Shown here: positions 29,516-41,021 of the stretch, piece after piece
How the letters are laid out: the number at the start of each line of letters is the position of its first letter
Position numbering within the stretch: the first letter of the stretch is position 1
NCBI GenBank assembly: GCA_002082245.2
Contig: NBTC02000002.1
Location: 4,402,001-4,466,000 of the forward strand
Length of the DNA: 64,000 bases
Direction: 5' to 3'
DNA from: Yersinia enterocolitica
GTDB lineage: Bacteria; Pseudomonadota; Gammaproteobacteria; Enterobacterales; Enterobacteriaceae
Position numbers and translations under genes: made by a program
The notes under the pieces: generated by a model
Told to the model about the DNA's origin: nothing
The model's database searches: none
Seen by the model: the letters and a program-made list of their open reading frames with translations, nothing else

Positions 29516-32500
29516 ATGGCCGAACCTCGTTTTGTCCACCTGCGTGTTCACAGCGATTACTCCATGATCGATGGATTAGCCAAGATTGGACCCTTGGTGA
29601 AGAGAGCTGCTGCATTAGGTATGCCCGCTCTGGCCATTACTGACTTCACTAACCTTTGTGGTTTGGTGAAATTCTACGGTAGCGCCCACGGTGCTGGGAT
29701 TAAACCCATCATTGGCGCAGATTTCTACGTGCAAAGTGAAATCTTGGGTGATGAGTTGGCTCACCTTACTGTGTTGGCACGCAATAATGAAGGTTATCAA
29801 AACCTTACCTTATTGATCTCCGAAGCTTATCAACGTGGTTATGGCGCAGCTGGTCCGATAATTGATCGCGATTGGCTGATCAAGCATAAAGAGGGGCTGA
29901 TTCTGCTATCCGGTGGCCGGATGGGGGATGTCGGCAAGTTTATGCTGCGCGGTAATCAGACTCAGGTTGATCAGTGTCTTGAGTTTTATCAAGAGCATTT
30001 CCCTGACAGTTACTATTTGGAGCTAATCCGTACCGGTCGGCCAGACGAAGAGAACTATCTTCATGCGGCAGTCGCGCTAGCGACTGAGCGCGGCCTGCCA
30101 GTTGTTGCGACCAATGATGTGCGTTTTATCGTTGAGTCTGACTTTGACGCCCATGAGATCCGCGTTGCTATTCATGACGGTTTTACATTGGTTGATCCTA
30201 AGCGGCCTAAAAATTATAGTCCTCAGCAGTTTATGCGCGATGAAGAACAGATGTGTGAGCTGTTCGCGGATATTCCTGAAGCGCTGCTCAACAGTGTTGA
30301 AATAGCCAAACGTTGTAACGTCACCATCCGCCTTGGGGAATACTTTCTACCGCAGTTCCCTACCGGTGAGATGAGCACGGAAGATTTTTTGGTAGAAAAA
30401 TCAAAGCAAGGTTTGGAAGAACGGTTGGAATTCCTCTTCCCCGACTCGCAAGTGCGGGCGCAAAAACGGCCAGAGTATGACGAGCGGCTCGATATTGAGC
30501 TAAAAGTTATCAACCAGATGGGATTCCCTGGTTACTTCTTGATAGTAATGGAATTTATCCAGTGGTCTAAAGATAATGGTGTTCCGGTAGGGCCAGGGCG
30601 AGGCTCAGGTGCAGGCTCTCTGGTGGCATATGCGCTCAAGATTACCGATCTGGATCCGCTGGAATTTGACCTGCTGTTCGAACGTTTTCTCAACCCTGAA
30701 CGTGTATCAATGCCCGACTTCGACGTTGACTTCTGTATGGAGAAACGTGATCTGGTGATTGAACATGTGGCCGAAATGTATGGACGCGATGCAGTTTCTC
30801 AGATTATTACCTTCGGTACGATGGCTGCCAAAGCGGTTATCCGCGATGTGGGTCGCGTGCTGGGCCACCCTTATGGTTTTGTCGATCGTATCTCAAAATT
30901 GGTGCCACCAGATCCTGGAATGACGCTGGAAAAAGCCTTTGCCGCTGAACCGCAACTTCCTGAAATTTATGAAGCCGATGAAGAGGTTAGGGCGCTGATT
31001 GATATGGCGCGTAAGCTGGAGGGGGTAACACGTAACGCTGGGAAACACGCCGGTGGGGTGGTTATTGCTCCGACCAAAATTACTGATTTTGCACCGCTAT
31101 ATTGTGATGCGGAAGGCAAAAACCCGGTTACTCAGTTCGATAAAAATGATGTGGAATATGCCGGTCTGGTGAAGTTCGACTTCCTCGGTTTGCGTACGCT
31201 AACTATCATTAATTGGGCGCTGGAGATGATCAATGCCAAGCGCGCCAAAACTGGGCTAGAACCGATAGATATCGCCTCTATTCCGCTGGAAGATAAGCAA
31301 AGCTTCGATATGCTGCAACGTTCGGAAACGACAGCAGTATTCCAGCTTGAATCCCGAGGTATGAAGGATCTTATCAAGCGGCTGAAGCCAGACTGCTTCG
31401 AGGATATGATAGCTCTGGTGGCATTATTCCGCCCCGGTCCGCTGCAATCAGGGATGGTAGATAACTTTATTGACCGTAAACATGGTCGTGAAGCACTGTC
31501 CTATCCTGATATCGAATGGCAACATGAATCCCTGAAGCCTGTACTGGAGCCGACCTATGGCATCATCCTGTATCAGGAACAGGTTATGCAGATTGCGCAG
31601 GTTCTGTCTGGTTACTCCCTTGGCGGCGCGGATATGTTGCGTCGAGCTATGGGTAAGAAAAACCCAGCAGAGATGGCAAAACAGCGTTCGGTATTCGAAG
31701 ATGGGGCCAAAAGTCAGGGCGTTGACGGTGAATTGGCGATAAAAATCTTTGACTTGGTAGAGAAGTTTGCCGGTTATGGTTTTAACAAATCTCACTCCGC
31801 TGCTTATGCTTTGGTGTCCTACCAGACGTTGTGGTTAAAAGCACATTATCCGGCTGAATTTATGGCTGCGGTAATGACCGCCGATATGGATAACACCGAT
31901 AAAGTCGTTGGCCTGGTTGATGAATGTTGGCGTATGGGGCTGAAGATTCTGCCACCAGAAATTAACAGTGGCCTGTATCACTTCCATGTAAATGATGAGG
32001 GTGAAATTGTTTACGGGATTGGTGCTATCAAGGGGGTTGGTGAGGCGCCGATCGACGCGATACTGGAGGCGCGTAAAGAGGGCGGTCACTTCAAAGATTT
32101 GTTTGATTTATGTGCCCGCGTCGATACGAAAAAGCTGAATCGGCGGATATTAGAAAAGTTAATCATGTCCGGTGCTTTTGACCGTTTGGGGCCGCACCGT
32201 GCCGCATTAATGAGCTCCTTAGGCGAAGCGTTAAAAGCCGCAGACCAACATGCGAAAGCAGAGGCCATTGGTCAGGCCGATATGTTTGGCGTATTGGCTG
32301 ATGCACCTGAGCAGGTTGAGCAATCTTATGCTAATGTGCCGCGGTGGCAGGAACAAATTGTTTTAGACGGTGAGCGGGAAACGCTGGGGTTATACCTAAC
32401 CGGCCACCCGATTACTCAATATCTAAAGGAAATCGAACGTTATGCTGGCGGGCTGCGTTTGAAAGATATGCATCCGACGGATCGGGGCAAAATGACCACT

Positions 32501-32998
32501 GCGGTAGGGCTGGTAATCGCTGCAAGGGTTATGGTAACAAAACGCGGGAATCGCATTGGTATTTGTACTTTGGATGACCGCTCCGGGCGTCTGGAGGTGA
32601 TGCTATTCACCGATGCATTGGAAAAATATCAGCATTTATTGGAAAAAGACCGTATCCTGATAGCCACTGGACAGGTCAGCTTTGATGACTTTAGTGGTGG
32701 ACTTAAAATGACCGCCCGTGAGTTAATGGACATCAGTGAAGCTCGTGAAAAATATGCCCGTGGGCTTGCTATATCGCTGACCGACAGGCAAATTGATGAC
32801 CAGCTTTTGAACCGTCTCCGTCAGTCGTTGGAACCCCATCGAGCGGGGACGATCCCAGTGCATCTTTATTACCAACGGGAAGATGCTCGCGCCCGGCTGC
32901 GGTTTGGAGCCACATGGCGCGTGACGCCCACCGATCGCTTATTGATAGATTTGCGAACGCTGGTAGGTAATGAGCAGGTGGAACTGGAATTTGACTAA
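29516..32998 (+). CDS. dnaE: DnaE, DNA polymerase III alpha subunit
   Basis: DnaE is the replicative polymerase subunit. The N-terminal PHP domain begins [20 protein letters not shown]. The palm-domain aspartates are D401 and D403 in [14 protein letters not shown], the exact E. coli numbering, with the third acid in [12 protein letters not shown]. The fingers, the helix-hairpin-helix, the OB domain (about 990-1080) and the C-terminal tau-binding region follow. ATG 29516 gives 1160 residues, as in E. coli; the longer frame from 29483 is unlikely. It follows rnhB by about 100 bases. Confidence 0.97.
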   Translation: MAEPRFVHLRVHSDYSMIDGLAKIGPLVKRAAALGMPALAITDFTNLCGLVKFYGSAHGAGIKPIIGADFYVQSEILGDELAHLTVLARNNEGYQNLTLLISEAYQRGYGAAGPIIDRDWLIKHKEGLILLSGGRMGDVGKFMLRGNQTQVDQCLEFYQEHFPDSYYLELIRTGRPDEENYLHAAVALATERGLPVVATNDVRFIVESDFDAHEIRVAIHDGFTLVDPKRPKNYSPQQFMRDEEQMCELFADIPEALLNSVEIAKRCNVTIRLGEYFLPQFPTGEMSTEDFLVEKSKQGLEERLEFLFPDSQVRAQKRPEYDERLDIELKVINQMGFPGYFLIVMEFIQWSKDNGVPVGPGRGSGAGSLVAYALKITDLDPLEFDLLFERFLNPERVSMPDFDVDFCMEKRDLVIEHVAEMYGRDAVSQIITFGTMAAKAVIRDVGRVLGHPYGFVDRISKLVPPDPGMTLEKAFAAEPQLPEIYEADEEVRALIDMARKLEGVTRNAGKHAGGVVIAPTKITDFAPLYCDAEGKNPVTQFDKNDVEYAGLVKFDFLGLRTLTIINWALEMINAKRAKTGLEPIDIASIPLEDKQSFDMLQRSETTAVFQLESRGMKDLIKRLKPDCFEDMIALVALFRPGPLQSGMVDNFIDRKHGREALSYPDIEWQHESLKPVLEPTYGIILYQEQVMQIAQVLSGYSLGGADMLRRAMGKKNPAEMAKQRSVFEDGAKSQGVDGELAIKIFDLVEKFAGYGFNKSHSAAYALVSYQTLWLKAHYPAEFMAAVMTADMDNTDKVVGLVDECWRMGLKILPPEINSGLYHFHVNDEGEIVYGIGAIKGVGEAPIDAILEARKEGGHFKDLFDLCARVDTKKLNRRILEKLIMSGAFDRLGPHRAALMSSLGEALKAADQHAKAEAIGQADMFGVLADAPEQVEQSYANVPRWQEQIVLDGERETLGLYLTGHPITQYLKEIERYAGGLRLKDMHPTDRGKMTTAVGLVIAARVMVTKRGNRIGICTLDDRSGRLEVMLFTDALEKYQHLLEKDRILIATGQVSFDDFSGGLKMTARELMDISEAREKYARGLAISLTDRQIDDQLLNRLRQSLEPHRAGTIPVHLYYQREDARARLRFGATWRVTPTDRLLIDLRTLVGNEQVELEFD

Positions 32999-33010
32999 AA
33001 TAGGAATGCT

Positions 33011-33970
33011 ATGAGTCTGAATTTTCTTGATTTTGAACAGCCGATTGCAGAGCTGGAAGCGAAAATTGACTCGCTGACTGCAGTCAGCCGTCAAGACGAA
33101 AAATTAGATATTAATCTGGATGAAGAGGTCCAGCGTCTGCGTGAGAAAAGTGTTGAGCTGACGCGGAAAATTTTCTCGGACCTCGGCGCATGGCAGATTG
33201 CCCAACTGGCACGCCACCCTCGTCGTCCTTATACCCTGGATTATATCGCTAATATCTTTACTGATTTCGAAGAACTGGCGGGTGATCGCGCTTATGCCGA
33301 CGACAAAGCTATTGTCGGTGGTATTGCTCGTCTGGATGGTCGCCCGGTGATGATCATTGGTCATCAAAAAGGCCGTGAAACCAAAGAAAAAATTCGCCGT
33401 AACTTTGGTATGCCAGCGCCTGAAGGTTATCGTAAGGCACTGCGTCTGATGGAGATGGCTGAGCGCTTTAAGCTGCCAATCATTACTTTCATTGATACAC
33501 CGGGGGCATATCCTGGTGTTGGCGCAGAAGAGCGTGGTCAATCTGAAGCCATCGCACGTAACCTGCGTGAGATGTCACGCCTGAGTGTTCCTATCGTTTG
33601 TACCGTTATTGGTGAAGGTGGCTCAGGCGGCGCATTAGCCATTGGTGTTGGCGATAAAGTGAATATGCTGCAATACAGCACCTATTCCGTTATCTCCCCA
33701 GAGGGCTGTGCATCTATTCTGTGGAAAAGTGCTGATAAAGCACCGTTAGCCGCAGAGGCCATGGGTATTACGGCTCATCGTCTGAAAGAATTAAAGATGA
33801 TTGACTCGGTTATCCCTGAACCTTTAGGCGGCGCACACCGTGATTACATCACTATTGCTGCTGCTTTGAAGGCGCAACTGTTGGCTGATCTTAGTGATCT
33901 GGATGTTTTGAATGACGAAGAATTATTGAATCGTCGTTATCAGCGTCTGATGAATTACGGTTATTGCTGA
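33011..33970 (+). CDS. accA: AccA, acetyl-CoA carboxylase carboxyltransferase alpha
   Basis: AccA with AccD transfers carboxyl from carboxybiotin to acetyl-CoA to form malonyl-CoA. The 319 residues equal E. coli. A charged N-terminal helix is followed by the crotonase-like fold with [37 protein letters not shown] and the oxyanion-hole glycines of [15 protein letters not shown]. It is 12 bases after dnaE and ends before a strong terminator. Confidence 0.97.
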   Translation: MSLNFLDFEQPIAELEAKIDSLTAVSRQDEKLDINLDEEVQRLREKSVELTRKIFSDLGAWQIAQLARHPRRPYTLDYIANIFTDFEELAGDRAYADDKAIVGGIARLDGRPVMIIGHQKGRETKEKIRRNFGMPAPEGYRKALRLMEMAERFKLPIITFIDTPGAYPGVGAEERGQSEAIARNLREMSRLSVPIVCTVIGEGGSGGALAIGVGDKVNMLQYSTYSVISPEGCASILWKSADKAPLAAEAMGITAHRLKELKMIDSVIPEPLGGAHRDYITIAAALKAQLLADLSDLDVLNDEELLNRRYQRLMNYGYC

Positions 33971-34011
33971 TTAAGCATGCCCGATTTATTGGGCATCGCA
34001 GAGAGATATTG

Positions 34012-34045
34012 AAATCCGGCTCATATATTATGAGCCGGATTTTTT
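34012..34045 (+). terminator. accA terminator
   Basis: AAATCCGGCTCATA (34012-34025) and TATGAGCCGGATTT (34029-34042) form a 14-bp stem with a 3-base loop, followed by T residues. It closes the long operon. Confidence 0.95.
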
Positions 34046-34148
34046 ACTTATAGATTCTGAGTTATAATATCTAACCCCATAATAATTTTGGCAAAAATTT
34101 AATTTCATGTTGTTATAGGTAATTGGCGAACAATATGAGGATTCACCG

Positions 34149-36290
34149 ATGAATATCATCGCAATCATGGGGCCGATGGGGGTTTACTACAAAGATGAAC
34201 CTATTCGTGAGTTAAACGATGCCCTGCTGGCTAAAGGTTTTCAGTTGATCTACCCTCAGGATCGTGGTGATCTGCTTAAACTGATCGAGCATAATGCGCG
34301 GATTATTGGTGTGATTTTCGATTGGGACCAGCACAGTAATGAGCTTTGCACTGAAATTAATGATCTGAACGAATATCTCCCACTTTACGCATTTATCAAT
34401 ACGACCTCCTCATTGGATGTCAGTTTGAATGAAATGCGCATGGCTCTTTATTTCTTTGAATATACGTTAAATGCGGCAGATGATATTGCCCAGCATATTG
34501 AACAATATACCGCTGAGTATATGGATAGCATCACTCCGCCGCTAACCAAGGCGTTATTTAATTACGTCAAAGAAGGGAAATATACCTTCTGTACGCCGGG
34601 GCATATGGCGGGGACGGCATTTCAAAAAAGCCCGGTAGGCAGCTTATTCTATGATTTCTTTGGTGCTAATACCCTCAAGGCTGATGTGTCGATTTCAGTG
34701 ACTGAACTCGGATCACTATTAGACCACAGTGGCCCGCATCTGGAAGCCGAAGAGTATATTGCCCGTACTTTCAATGCTGAGCAGAGTTATATGGTGACGA
34801 ACGGGACATCAACGGCAAATAAAATCATTGGCATGTATTCGTCCCCTTCGGGCAGTACGGTATTGATTGACCGTAATTGTCATAAGTCTCTGACACATCT
34901 TTTGATGATGACCAATATCATTCCGCTATATTTGCGCCCGGCCCGTAATGCTTACGGTATTTTGGGCGGCATCCCGCAGCACGAATTTACGCGCGAATCT
35001 ATTACTGAGAAAATTGCACAAACCAAGAATGCCAGCTGGCCAGTGCATGCGGTGATAACGAACTCGACCTATGATGGGCTGCTCTATAATACTGATTATA
35101 TTAAGCAGACACTGGACGTCCCTTCAATTCACTTTGATTCCGCCTGGGTGCCTTATACCAATTTCCATGAGATTTATGAAGGGAAAAGTGGCATGAGCGG
35201 GGAACGGATTGCGGGTAAAGTTTTCTATGAAACGCAATCGACACATAAATTGTTGGCCGCATTCTCTCAAGCTTCGATGATTCATATTAAAGGTGATTAT
35301 AATGAAGGCACTTTTAACGAAGCTTATATGATGCATACCACCACCTCTCCGAATTACGGCATTGTGGCATCAATGGAAACTGCCGCAGCAATGATGCGTG
35401 GTAAACCGGGCAGGCGCATGATTATGCGCTCCATTGAGCGTGCGATGCATTTTCGCAAAGAAGTTCGCCGTTTACGTTCACAAAGTGACAACTGGTTCTT
35501 TGATGTCTGGCAGCCAGAAGATATTGACGAAATAGCCTGTTGGCCGTTGCAACCGGGGCAAAAGTGGCATGGCTTTAGTAATGCGGATGCAGACCATATG
35601 TATCTGGATCCGATCAAAGTGACCATCCTGACGCCGGGTATGAGCAGTGAAGGGGAACTTGAAGACGAAGGGATCCCTGCGGCATTAGTCGCTAAATTTC
35701 TCGATGAACGCGGCATCGTGGTAGAGAAAACCGGGCCATATAATTTGCTGTTCCTGTTCAGTATTGGTATTGATAAAACCAAGGCGATGAGCTTATTGCG
35801 CGGCCTAATGGAGTTTAAGCGCGCTTATGATCTTAACTTGCGGGTTAAAAACATGCTGCCGGATCTGTTTGCTGAAGATCCCGATTTTTACCGTCATATG
35901 CGCATTCAAGATCTGGCCGCCGGTATCCACCAATTGATCCGTAAACATGACTTACCCCGTTTAATGCGCCAGTCTTTTGATGTACTGCCAGAGATGAAAC
36001 TCACGCCGTATGACATGTTCCAACAGCAGATTCGCGGTAATATAGCGGCCTGCGAAATGTGTGATTTGAAAGGCAAAGTCGTGGCCAACATGATCCTGCC
36101 TTACCCACCGGGGGTACCGTTGGTTATGCCAGGTGAAATGATCAGTGAAGAGAGCCGCGCAGTCTTGGACTTCCTGCTGATGCTGTGTGCCATTGGCGCG
36201 CATTATCCTGGGTTTGAAACCGACATTCACGGAGCTAAACGTGATGATGATGGTCGCTATTGGGTCAATGTGCTGAAGACAAATGATTAA
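34149..36290 (+). CDS. ldcC: LdcC-type lysine decarboxylase
   Basis: A PLP-dependent, decamer-forming lysine decarboxylase that converts lysine to cadaverine and CO2. The wing domain (1-130) starts MNIIAIMGPMGVYYKDEP. The PLP lysine is K367 in TQSTHKLLAA, the same number as in E. coli, and HFDSAWVPY holds the PLP-binding aspartate. The 713 residues match CadA/LdcC. The position after accA is that of ldcC, and no cadB or cadC lies beside it, so I assign the constitutive paralogue. yaeR follows after 13 bases. Confidence 0.93.
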   Translation: MNIIAIMGPMGVYYKDEPIRELNDALLAKGFQLIYPQDRGDLLKLIEHNARIIGVIFDWDQHSNELCTEINDLNEYLPLYAFINTTSSLDVSLNEMRMALYFFEYTLNAADDIAQHIEQYTAEYMDSITPPLTKALFNYVKEGKYTFCTPGHMAGTAFQKSPVGSLFYDFFGANTLKADVSISVTELGSLLDHSGPHLEAEEYIARTFNAEQSYMVTNGTSTANKIIGMYSSPSGSTVLIDRNCHKSLTHLLMMTNIIPLYLRPARNAYGILGGIPQHEFTRESITEKIAQTKNASWPVHAVITNSTYDGLLYNTDYIKQTLDVPSIHFDSAWVPYTNFHEIYEGKSGMSGERIAGKVFYETQSTHKLLAAFSQASMIHIKGDYNEGTFNEAYMMHTTTSPNYGIVASMETAAAMMRGKPGRRMIMRSIERAMHFRKEVRRLRSQSDNWFFDVWQPEDIDEIACWPLQPGQKWHGFSNADADHMYLDPIKVTILTPGMSSEGELEDEGIPAALVAKFLDERGIVVEKTGPYNLLFLFSIGIDKTKAMSLLRGLMEFKRAYDLNLRVKNMLPDLFAEDPDFYRHMRIQDLAAGIHQLIRKHDLPRLMRQSFDVLPEMKLTPYDMFQQQIRGNIAACEMCDLKGKVVANMILPYPPGVPLVMPGEMISEESRAVLDFLLMLCAIGAHYPGFETDIHGAKRDDDGRYWVNVLKTND

Positions 36291-36303
36291 ACTGGAGTAA
36301 TAC

Positions 36304-36702
36304 ATGTTAGCAATACGTCAGATACATCATATTGCAATCATTGGCTCAGATTATCAGGTCAGTAAAAAATTCTACTGTGAGGTGCTGGGGTTCAGCTTGA
36401 TAAGCGAGGTCTATCGTGAAGAACGCGACTCATGGAAAGCTGATTTAGCCTTAAATGGGCAATATACTATCGAGTTGTTTTCTTTTCCCTCCCCGTCAAC
36501 ACGACCTAGCCGCCCAGAGGCTTGTGGTTTACGTCACCTGGCTTTTCAGGTTGATAATATTGAGCAGGCAGTCAGTGAACTGGGGGCTACCGGTGTGATT
36601 TGCGAAGCGGTTCGCATTGATCCCTATACCCAATCACGTTTTACTTTCTTTACTGATCCAGATGGTTTACCTCTGGAGCTATACGAAATAACGCTGGAAT
36701 GA
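36304..36702 (+). CDS. yaeR: YaeR, VOC-family metal protein
   Basis: A glyoxalase/bleomycin-resistance (VOC) fold protein of unknown substrate. Two beta-alpha-beta-beta-beta units are visible: the first includes IHHIAIIGSDYQVSKKFYCEVLGF, and the second includes LRHLAFQVDNIEQAVSEL. They end in FFTDPDGLPLELYE. Likely metal ligands are the histidines in HHI and RHLAF and the glutamate in LELYE. E. coli YaeR has 129 residues against 132 here and the same neighbours. TilS starts one base after its stop. Confidence 0.92.
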   Translation: MLAIRQIHHIAIIGSDYQVSKKFYCEVLGFSLISEVYREERDSWKADLALNGQYTIELFSFPSPSTRPSRPEACGLRHLAFQVDNIEQAVSELGATGVICEAVRIDPYTQSRFTFFTDPDGLPLELYEITLE

Positions 36703-36703
36703 C

Positions 36704-38071
36704 ATGAACTCAGCCACCTTTATGCCTAATGTGTTACTCAATCCTTTGTTCGCACAATTGGGTGATCATCGCCATGTGCTGGTGGGGTTCAGTGGTGGGT
36801 TGGATTCCAGTGTATTACTGCATTTATTGGTTAGCCTGCGCCAACAATTGCTCCCTGAGCTGAAAGTTCGTGCGATTCATATTCATCACGGATTAAACCC
36901 ATTGGCAGACAGTTGGGTAAAACATTGCCAGCAGCAGTGTGATCAATGGGAAGTTCCACTTGAAGTGGTGCGAGTGAAGATTGATCCGCGACACAATGGA
37001 ATAGAGGCTGCCGCTAGAACGGCTCGCTATCAGGCATTTTCCTTACATTTAGCTGCCAATGAAGTGCTACTTACGGCTCAACATCTGGATGACCAGTGTG
37101 AAACCTTCTTACTGGCACTTAAGCGGGGCAGTGGTCCGGCGGGGCTGTCCTCAATGGCAGGCAGAATGCCGTTTGCCCATAGCCAGTTGTTGCGACCATT
37201 GTTGGCCTTTTCCCGCGCAACGCTTGAGAACTATGCTCAAGCACAACAACTACGGTGGATTGAAGATGACAGCAATCAGGACCATCGTTTCGATCGTAAC
37301 TTCTTGCGATTAAATGTGTTGCCTCTGCTTCATCAGCGCTGGCCGCATTTTGCTCAAGCGACGGCGCGCAGTGCAAGTCTGTGCGCTGAGCAGGAACAAT
37401 TATTGGATGAGTTGTTGGCAGATAATCTGCAACAACTGCAAAGTCTGGATGGCGCGCTTTCTATTGAGGGGTTATTACTGGCCTCAGAAGCCAAACGGGG
37501 GGCGATATTACGCCGTTGGCTGGCTAGATGGGGAGCAGTGATGCCATCGCAAAACCAACTGCAACGTTTGTGGTTAGAAGTTGCTATGGCAAGGCAAGAT
37601 GCAGAGCCTCAGCTTACTTTGGGGGCACATCAGGTTCGCCGCTTCCGGCAATATTTATATCTATTGCCACCGCTGGCTGAAATAAATATACGGCATCTAC
37701 CTTGGGCCAACATTGAGGCTGGGCCTAATCATGTCGCAATCCCCCCTGGCCCTTTGATTCTACCTGCCAATCTGGGGGTATTGAGTTTTATTACTGAAGG
37801 GGGGCAAGCGGTCAGGGCTGCGGCAACCGGCGAGGTAATCAGCATCCGTTTCGGTTTACAAGGTGATATCAAGATTGTCGGGCGGCATCATTCGCGCCAT
37901 AGCAAAAAGATTTGGCAAGAGTTGGGGGTACCGCCGTGGCAACGGGAGCGTATTCCGCTACTCTACTTTGGCGAACAATTAATTGCTGCGGCTGGAGTGT
38001 TTGTGGCTCAGGCAGGCCAGGCAAAAGAAGGCGAACCTTGTTGGTACCTAAATTGGACCAACGCGGAATAA
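36704..38071 (+). CDS. tilS: TilS, tRNA-Ile lysidine synthetase
   Basis: TilS adds lysine to C34 of tRNA-Ile(CAU), switching it from methionine to isoleucine. The ATP PP-loop SGGLDSS is at residues 30-36, followed by HIHHGLNPLADSW and TAQHLDDQCETFLLALKRGSG. Linker and C-terminal tRNA-binding domains complete the chain, which ends with the conserved KKIWQELGVPPWQRERIPLL segment. The 455 residues are somewhat longer than E. coli (432). Confidence 0.95.
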   Translation: MNSATFMPNVLLNPLFAQLGDHRHVLVGFSGGLDSSVLLHLLVSLRQQLLPELKVRAIHIHHGLNPLADSWVKHCQQQCDQWEVPLEVVRVKIDPRHNGIEAAARTARYQAFSLHLAANEVLLTAQHLDDQCETFLLALKRGSGPAGLSSMAGRMPFAHSQLLRPLLAFSRATLENYAQAQQLRWIEDDSNQDHRFDRNFLRLNVLPLLHQRWPHFAQATARSASLCAEQEQLLDELLADNLQQLQSLDGALSIEGLLLASEAKRGAILRRWLARWGAVMPSQNQLQRLWLEVAMARQDAEPQLTLGAHQVRRFRQYLYLLPPLAEINIRHLPWANIEAGPNHVAIPPGPLILPANLGVLSFITEGGQAVRAAATGEVISIRFGLQGDIKIVGRHHSRHSKKIWQELGVPPWQRERIPLLYFGEQLIAAAGVFVAQAGQAKEGEPCWYLNWTNAE

Positions 38072-38113
38072 TAAAATAACAACACGCAGAACAGTCTATT
38101 TTGAGGAGCAATA

Positions 38114-38428
38114 ATGAAATTAGTCGTCAGTATAATGATGTTATGGGGATTGAGTAGTTTCTCGGCGTTGGCAAAAAATGATATCGAAGCGGGGCGAGTT
38201 AAGTCTGCCAGTTGTGTGGCTTGTCATGGTGCACAAGGTAAGGTTTCGGTGCCGATGTATCCTAATCTGGCTGGGCAAAATGCCATGTATTTAGAACAAT
38301 CATTAAAAGCGTATAAAAAAGGAGAGCGTACTGGTGGGCAAGCTGGAGTGATGCAGGCTTATGTTGTGCCTTTAACCGACGAGGATTTCTCTGATTTGGC
38401 GGCTTACTATGCCAGTTTAAAACCTTGA
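38114..38428 (+). CDS. Small periplasmic class I cytochrome c
   Basis: A single-haem c-type cytochrome of 104 residues. Residues 1-20 are a signal peptide (cleaved after SALA). The haem-binding motif CVACH is at 34-38 and the likely axial methionine is Met80 in [20 protein letters not shown]. It has a good ribosome-binding site (GAGGAGC). It resembles the cytochrome c553/c4-half type. The redox partner is unknown; no oxidase or reductase gene is adjacent. E. coli has nothing between tilS and rof. Confidence 0.88.
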   Translation: MKLVVSIMMLWGLSSFSALAKNDIEAGRVKSASCVACHGAQGKVSVPMYPNLAGQNAMYLEQSLKAYKKGERTGGQAGVMQAYVVPLTDEDFSDLAAYYASLKP

Positions 38429-38455
38429 TTCGGTTTGGTCTGCCCTGAATGCAAA

Positions 38456-38479
38456 ACGGGCCACTCTTCAGCGGCCCGT
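38456..38479. terminator. Hairpin between cytochrome c and rof
   Basis: ACGGGCC (38456-38462) and GGCCCGT (38473-38479) around a 10-base loop; on the minus strand followed by TTTTGC. It lies between convergent genes. Confidence 0.65.
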
Positions 38480-38500
38480 CATCAATATAATGGGATGAAG

Positions 38501-38984
<484 letters not shown>

Positions 38985-39189
38985 TCAGCGGAAGCGACAC
39001 ACTGTCAACCTACGAAGATAAACTCTGAACTTATAAGGACTATAGCACAGGAGTGATAGAGATATTAGAGTGTGGCACAAGGTTTCTTTTTCGCATTGAT
39101 GCCACTAATCGTTCTCTTTATGCAGGGTTGGCTGGCTGCTGGCAGACTGGATCAAGTACACTGTCTGCCAGATAATTAAGAGGTCACCC

Positions 39190-39738
39190 ATGGCACTAAA
39201 AGCAACCATCCATAAAGCTGCTGTTAACATTGCGGATATGGATCGTAATTTTTTTCAGGATGTTAACCTGACTATCGCGCAGCACCCCTCCGAAACTGAC
39301 CAACGTATGATGCTGAGGTTACTCGCATGGATCTGCCATGCTGATGAGCGTTTGCAGTTTACTAAAGGTCTGAGCGCTGACGATGAGCCGGAGATTTGGC
39401 GTCATAATGACCATAACGGTATTGAATTGTGGGTTGAGCTGGGGTTACCAGAGGAGAAACGTCTGCGTAAAGCCTGTAATCAGTCACAGCAAGTGGTGCT
39501 GTATGCCTACAGTGAACGCGCCGCCAAGGTGTGGTGGCCACAAGCCCGAGATAAGTTATCCGGGCACCGTAATTTGCGGGTGCGCTTCTTGGGTGATGAA
39601 CAGATGGCCAAGTTGGCGGCACTTGCGAATCGTAATATGTCGTTACAGGCTACGTTGCAAGAGGGAACTATTTGGTTGTCGGATGCTCAGAATAATCTGG
39701 AAATTAGTTTTGATGAATGGCAAGGCGACGGGCAATAA
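39190..39738 (+). CDS. yaeQ: YaeQ family protein
   Basis: A 182-residue protein of the YaeQ family, which has a PD-(D/E)XK nuclease-like fold; no activity is firmly known. Conserved stretches are [50 protein letters not shown] and [18 protein letters not shown], which hold the acidic and lysine residues of the putative site. The ribosome-binding site is AGAGG. ArfB follows within 3 bases, as in E. coli. Confidence 0.93.
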   Translation: MALKATIHKAAVNIADMDRNFFQDVNLTIAQHPSETDQRMMLRLLAWICHADERLQFTKGLSADDEPEIWRHNDHNGIELWVELGLPEEKRLRKACNQSQQVVLYAYSERAAKVWWPQARDKLSGHRNLRVRFLGDEQMAKLAALANRNMSLQATLQEGTIWLSDAQNNLEISFDEWQGDGQ

Positions 39739-39740
39739 GC

Positions 39741-40157
39741 GTGCTGATTATATCTAATTATGTCAGTCTACCTGACAGTGAGATTGAGCTGACGGCGATC
39801 CGGGCGCAGGGCGCGGGGGGACAGCACGTCAATAAAACCTCAACTGCCATTCATTTGCGCTTTGACATTAAGGCATCAAGCCTGCCAGAGTACTATAAAG
39901 AAAGGTTATTATTGCTAAATAGCCATTTGATGACGGCAGAGGGTGTCGTTATCATCAAAGCGCAAGAATACCGCAGCCAAGATATGAACCGCGAAGCGGC
40001 ATTGGCGCGGCTGGTGGCATTAATCCATCAGGCAATGGTGGTAGAAAAGGCTCGTCGGGCGACAAAACCGACCAAAGGCTCAAAAATAAGGCGAGTCGAG
40101 GGCAAAGTCCGCAAAGGTGCGACCAAAGCACTGCGCGGCAAAATACATCAGGAGTGA
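39741..40157 (+). CDS. arfB: ArfB, alternative ribosome-rescue factor
   Basis: ArfB (YaeJ) is a release-factor-like peptidyl-tRNA hydrolase that rescues stalled ribosomes. The catalytic GGQ is at residues 26-28 in [16 protein letters not shown]. The basic C-terminal tail ([13 protein letters not shown]...KALRGK) enters the empty mRNA channel. I chose GTG 39741, which gives 138 residues starting [12 protein letters not shown] like E. coli MIVISRHVAIPD; ATG 39717 lies within yaeQ and would add eight basic residues. Confidence 0.93.
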   Translation: MLIISNYVSLPDSEIELTAIRAQGAGGQHVNKTSTAIHLRFDIKASSLPEYYKERLLLLNSHLMTAEGVVIIKAQEYRSQDMNREAALARLVALIHQAMVVEKARRATKPTKGSKIRRVEGKVRKGATKALRGKIHQE

Positions 40158-40241
40158 TGCCATTATTTAGCCTGTGATTTATACATTGTGACTAATGTGG
40201 CTTCATTCCTTATATATCGGACACAGTATGGGAGAATGACT

Positions 40242-40943
40242 GTGAAAAAATTAACAATAACGCTATTTTTGGCAGTAGGTGCACTGTCATTATTAGGTTG
40301 CAACAATCGACATCAACCGGTTGAACAGGCTTTACAACCTATGCAGCAAAGCTATCAGGGCGTATTACCCTGCGCGGATTGCAGTGGTTTGGATACCTCA
40401 CTGTTCCTTGATAGCGATGGGACTTTTATCCTGAAGGAAATTTATCGTGGCACTGCTCATGCTGGCGATAACAACGAGAGCGATCAAACCTTTGCTGAAT
40501 ACGGTCAGTGGGCGCGTACTGCTGATAAGTTGGTACTTACTAATGGGCAAGGGGAGAAACGCTACTTTCGGCCGGTAGGTAAAAATCTGGTGATGCTCGA
40601 CCAACAAGGATTGGCGATTCAGTCAGCATTGAATTATCAGCTTACCCCGAGTGATCAGCCGTTACCCAAAACGCCGATGCCGTTGAGCGGTATGTATAAG
40701 TATTTTGCTGATGCTGCCGTATTTACCGATTGTGCTACCGGCCGAACCTTCCCAGTCGAGAATAATATTGCACTGGAAACCGGATATTTAAAAGCCCGTA
40801 AAAAGGTCGGTGAACCGGTATTTTTAACCCTTAATGGCCATTTTGATGTGCGGCCATCGATGGAAGAAGGGCAATCAGACAAAACGCTGATTCCGGCTGA
40901 TAACATTAAGTTTAATGCCAGTAAGAGTTGCGGCAGTAAATAG
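40242..40943 (+). CDS. nlpE: NlpE (CutF), outer-membrane lipoprotein
   Basis: NlpE is an outer-membrane lipoprotein that signals surface contact and envelope stress to the Cpx system. The signal peptide ends in the lipobox LSLLGC with Cys20 as lipid anchor. The N-terminal domain has the CxxC motif PCADCSG followed by lipocalin-like strands, and the C-terminal domain keeps two further cysteines (TDCATG and the final SCGS). GTG 40242 is preferred since GGGAGA precedes it by about 8 bases; ATG 40236 is too close. Confidence 0.93.
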   Translation: MKKLTITLFLAVGALSLLGCNNRHQPVEQALQPMQQSYQGVLPCADCSGLDTSLFLDSDGTFILKEIYRGTAHAGDNNESDQTFAEYGQWARTADKLVLTNGQGEKRYFRPVGKNLVMLDQQGLAIQSALNYQLTPSDQPLPKTPMPLSGMYKYFADAAVFTDCATGRTFPVENNIALETGYLKARKKVGEPVFLTLNGHFDVRPSMEEGQSDKTLIPADNIKFNASKSCGSK

Positions 40944-40963
40944 AATCTATCCGTTGCTGCAAT

Positions 40964-41000
40964 AAAAAGCCGCTGGTAGTGAGTTAACTATCCAGCGGCT
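40964..41000 (-). terminator. proS terminator
   Basis: On the minus strand AGCCGCTGGATAGT and ACTACCAGCGGCT pair (one bulge) and are followed by TTTTTATT. It lies between convergent nlpE and proS and may serve both. Confidence 0.8.
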
Positions 41001-41021
41001 CAGCGGTTTACTTAGGGTCAA

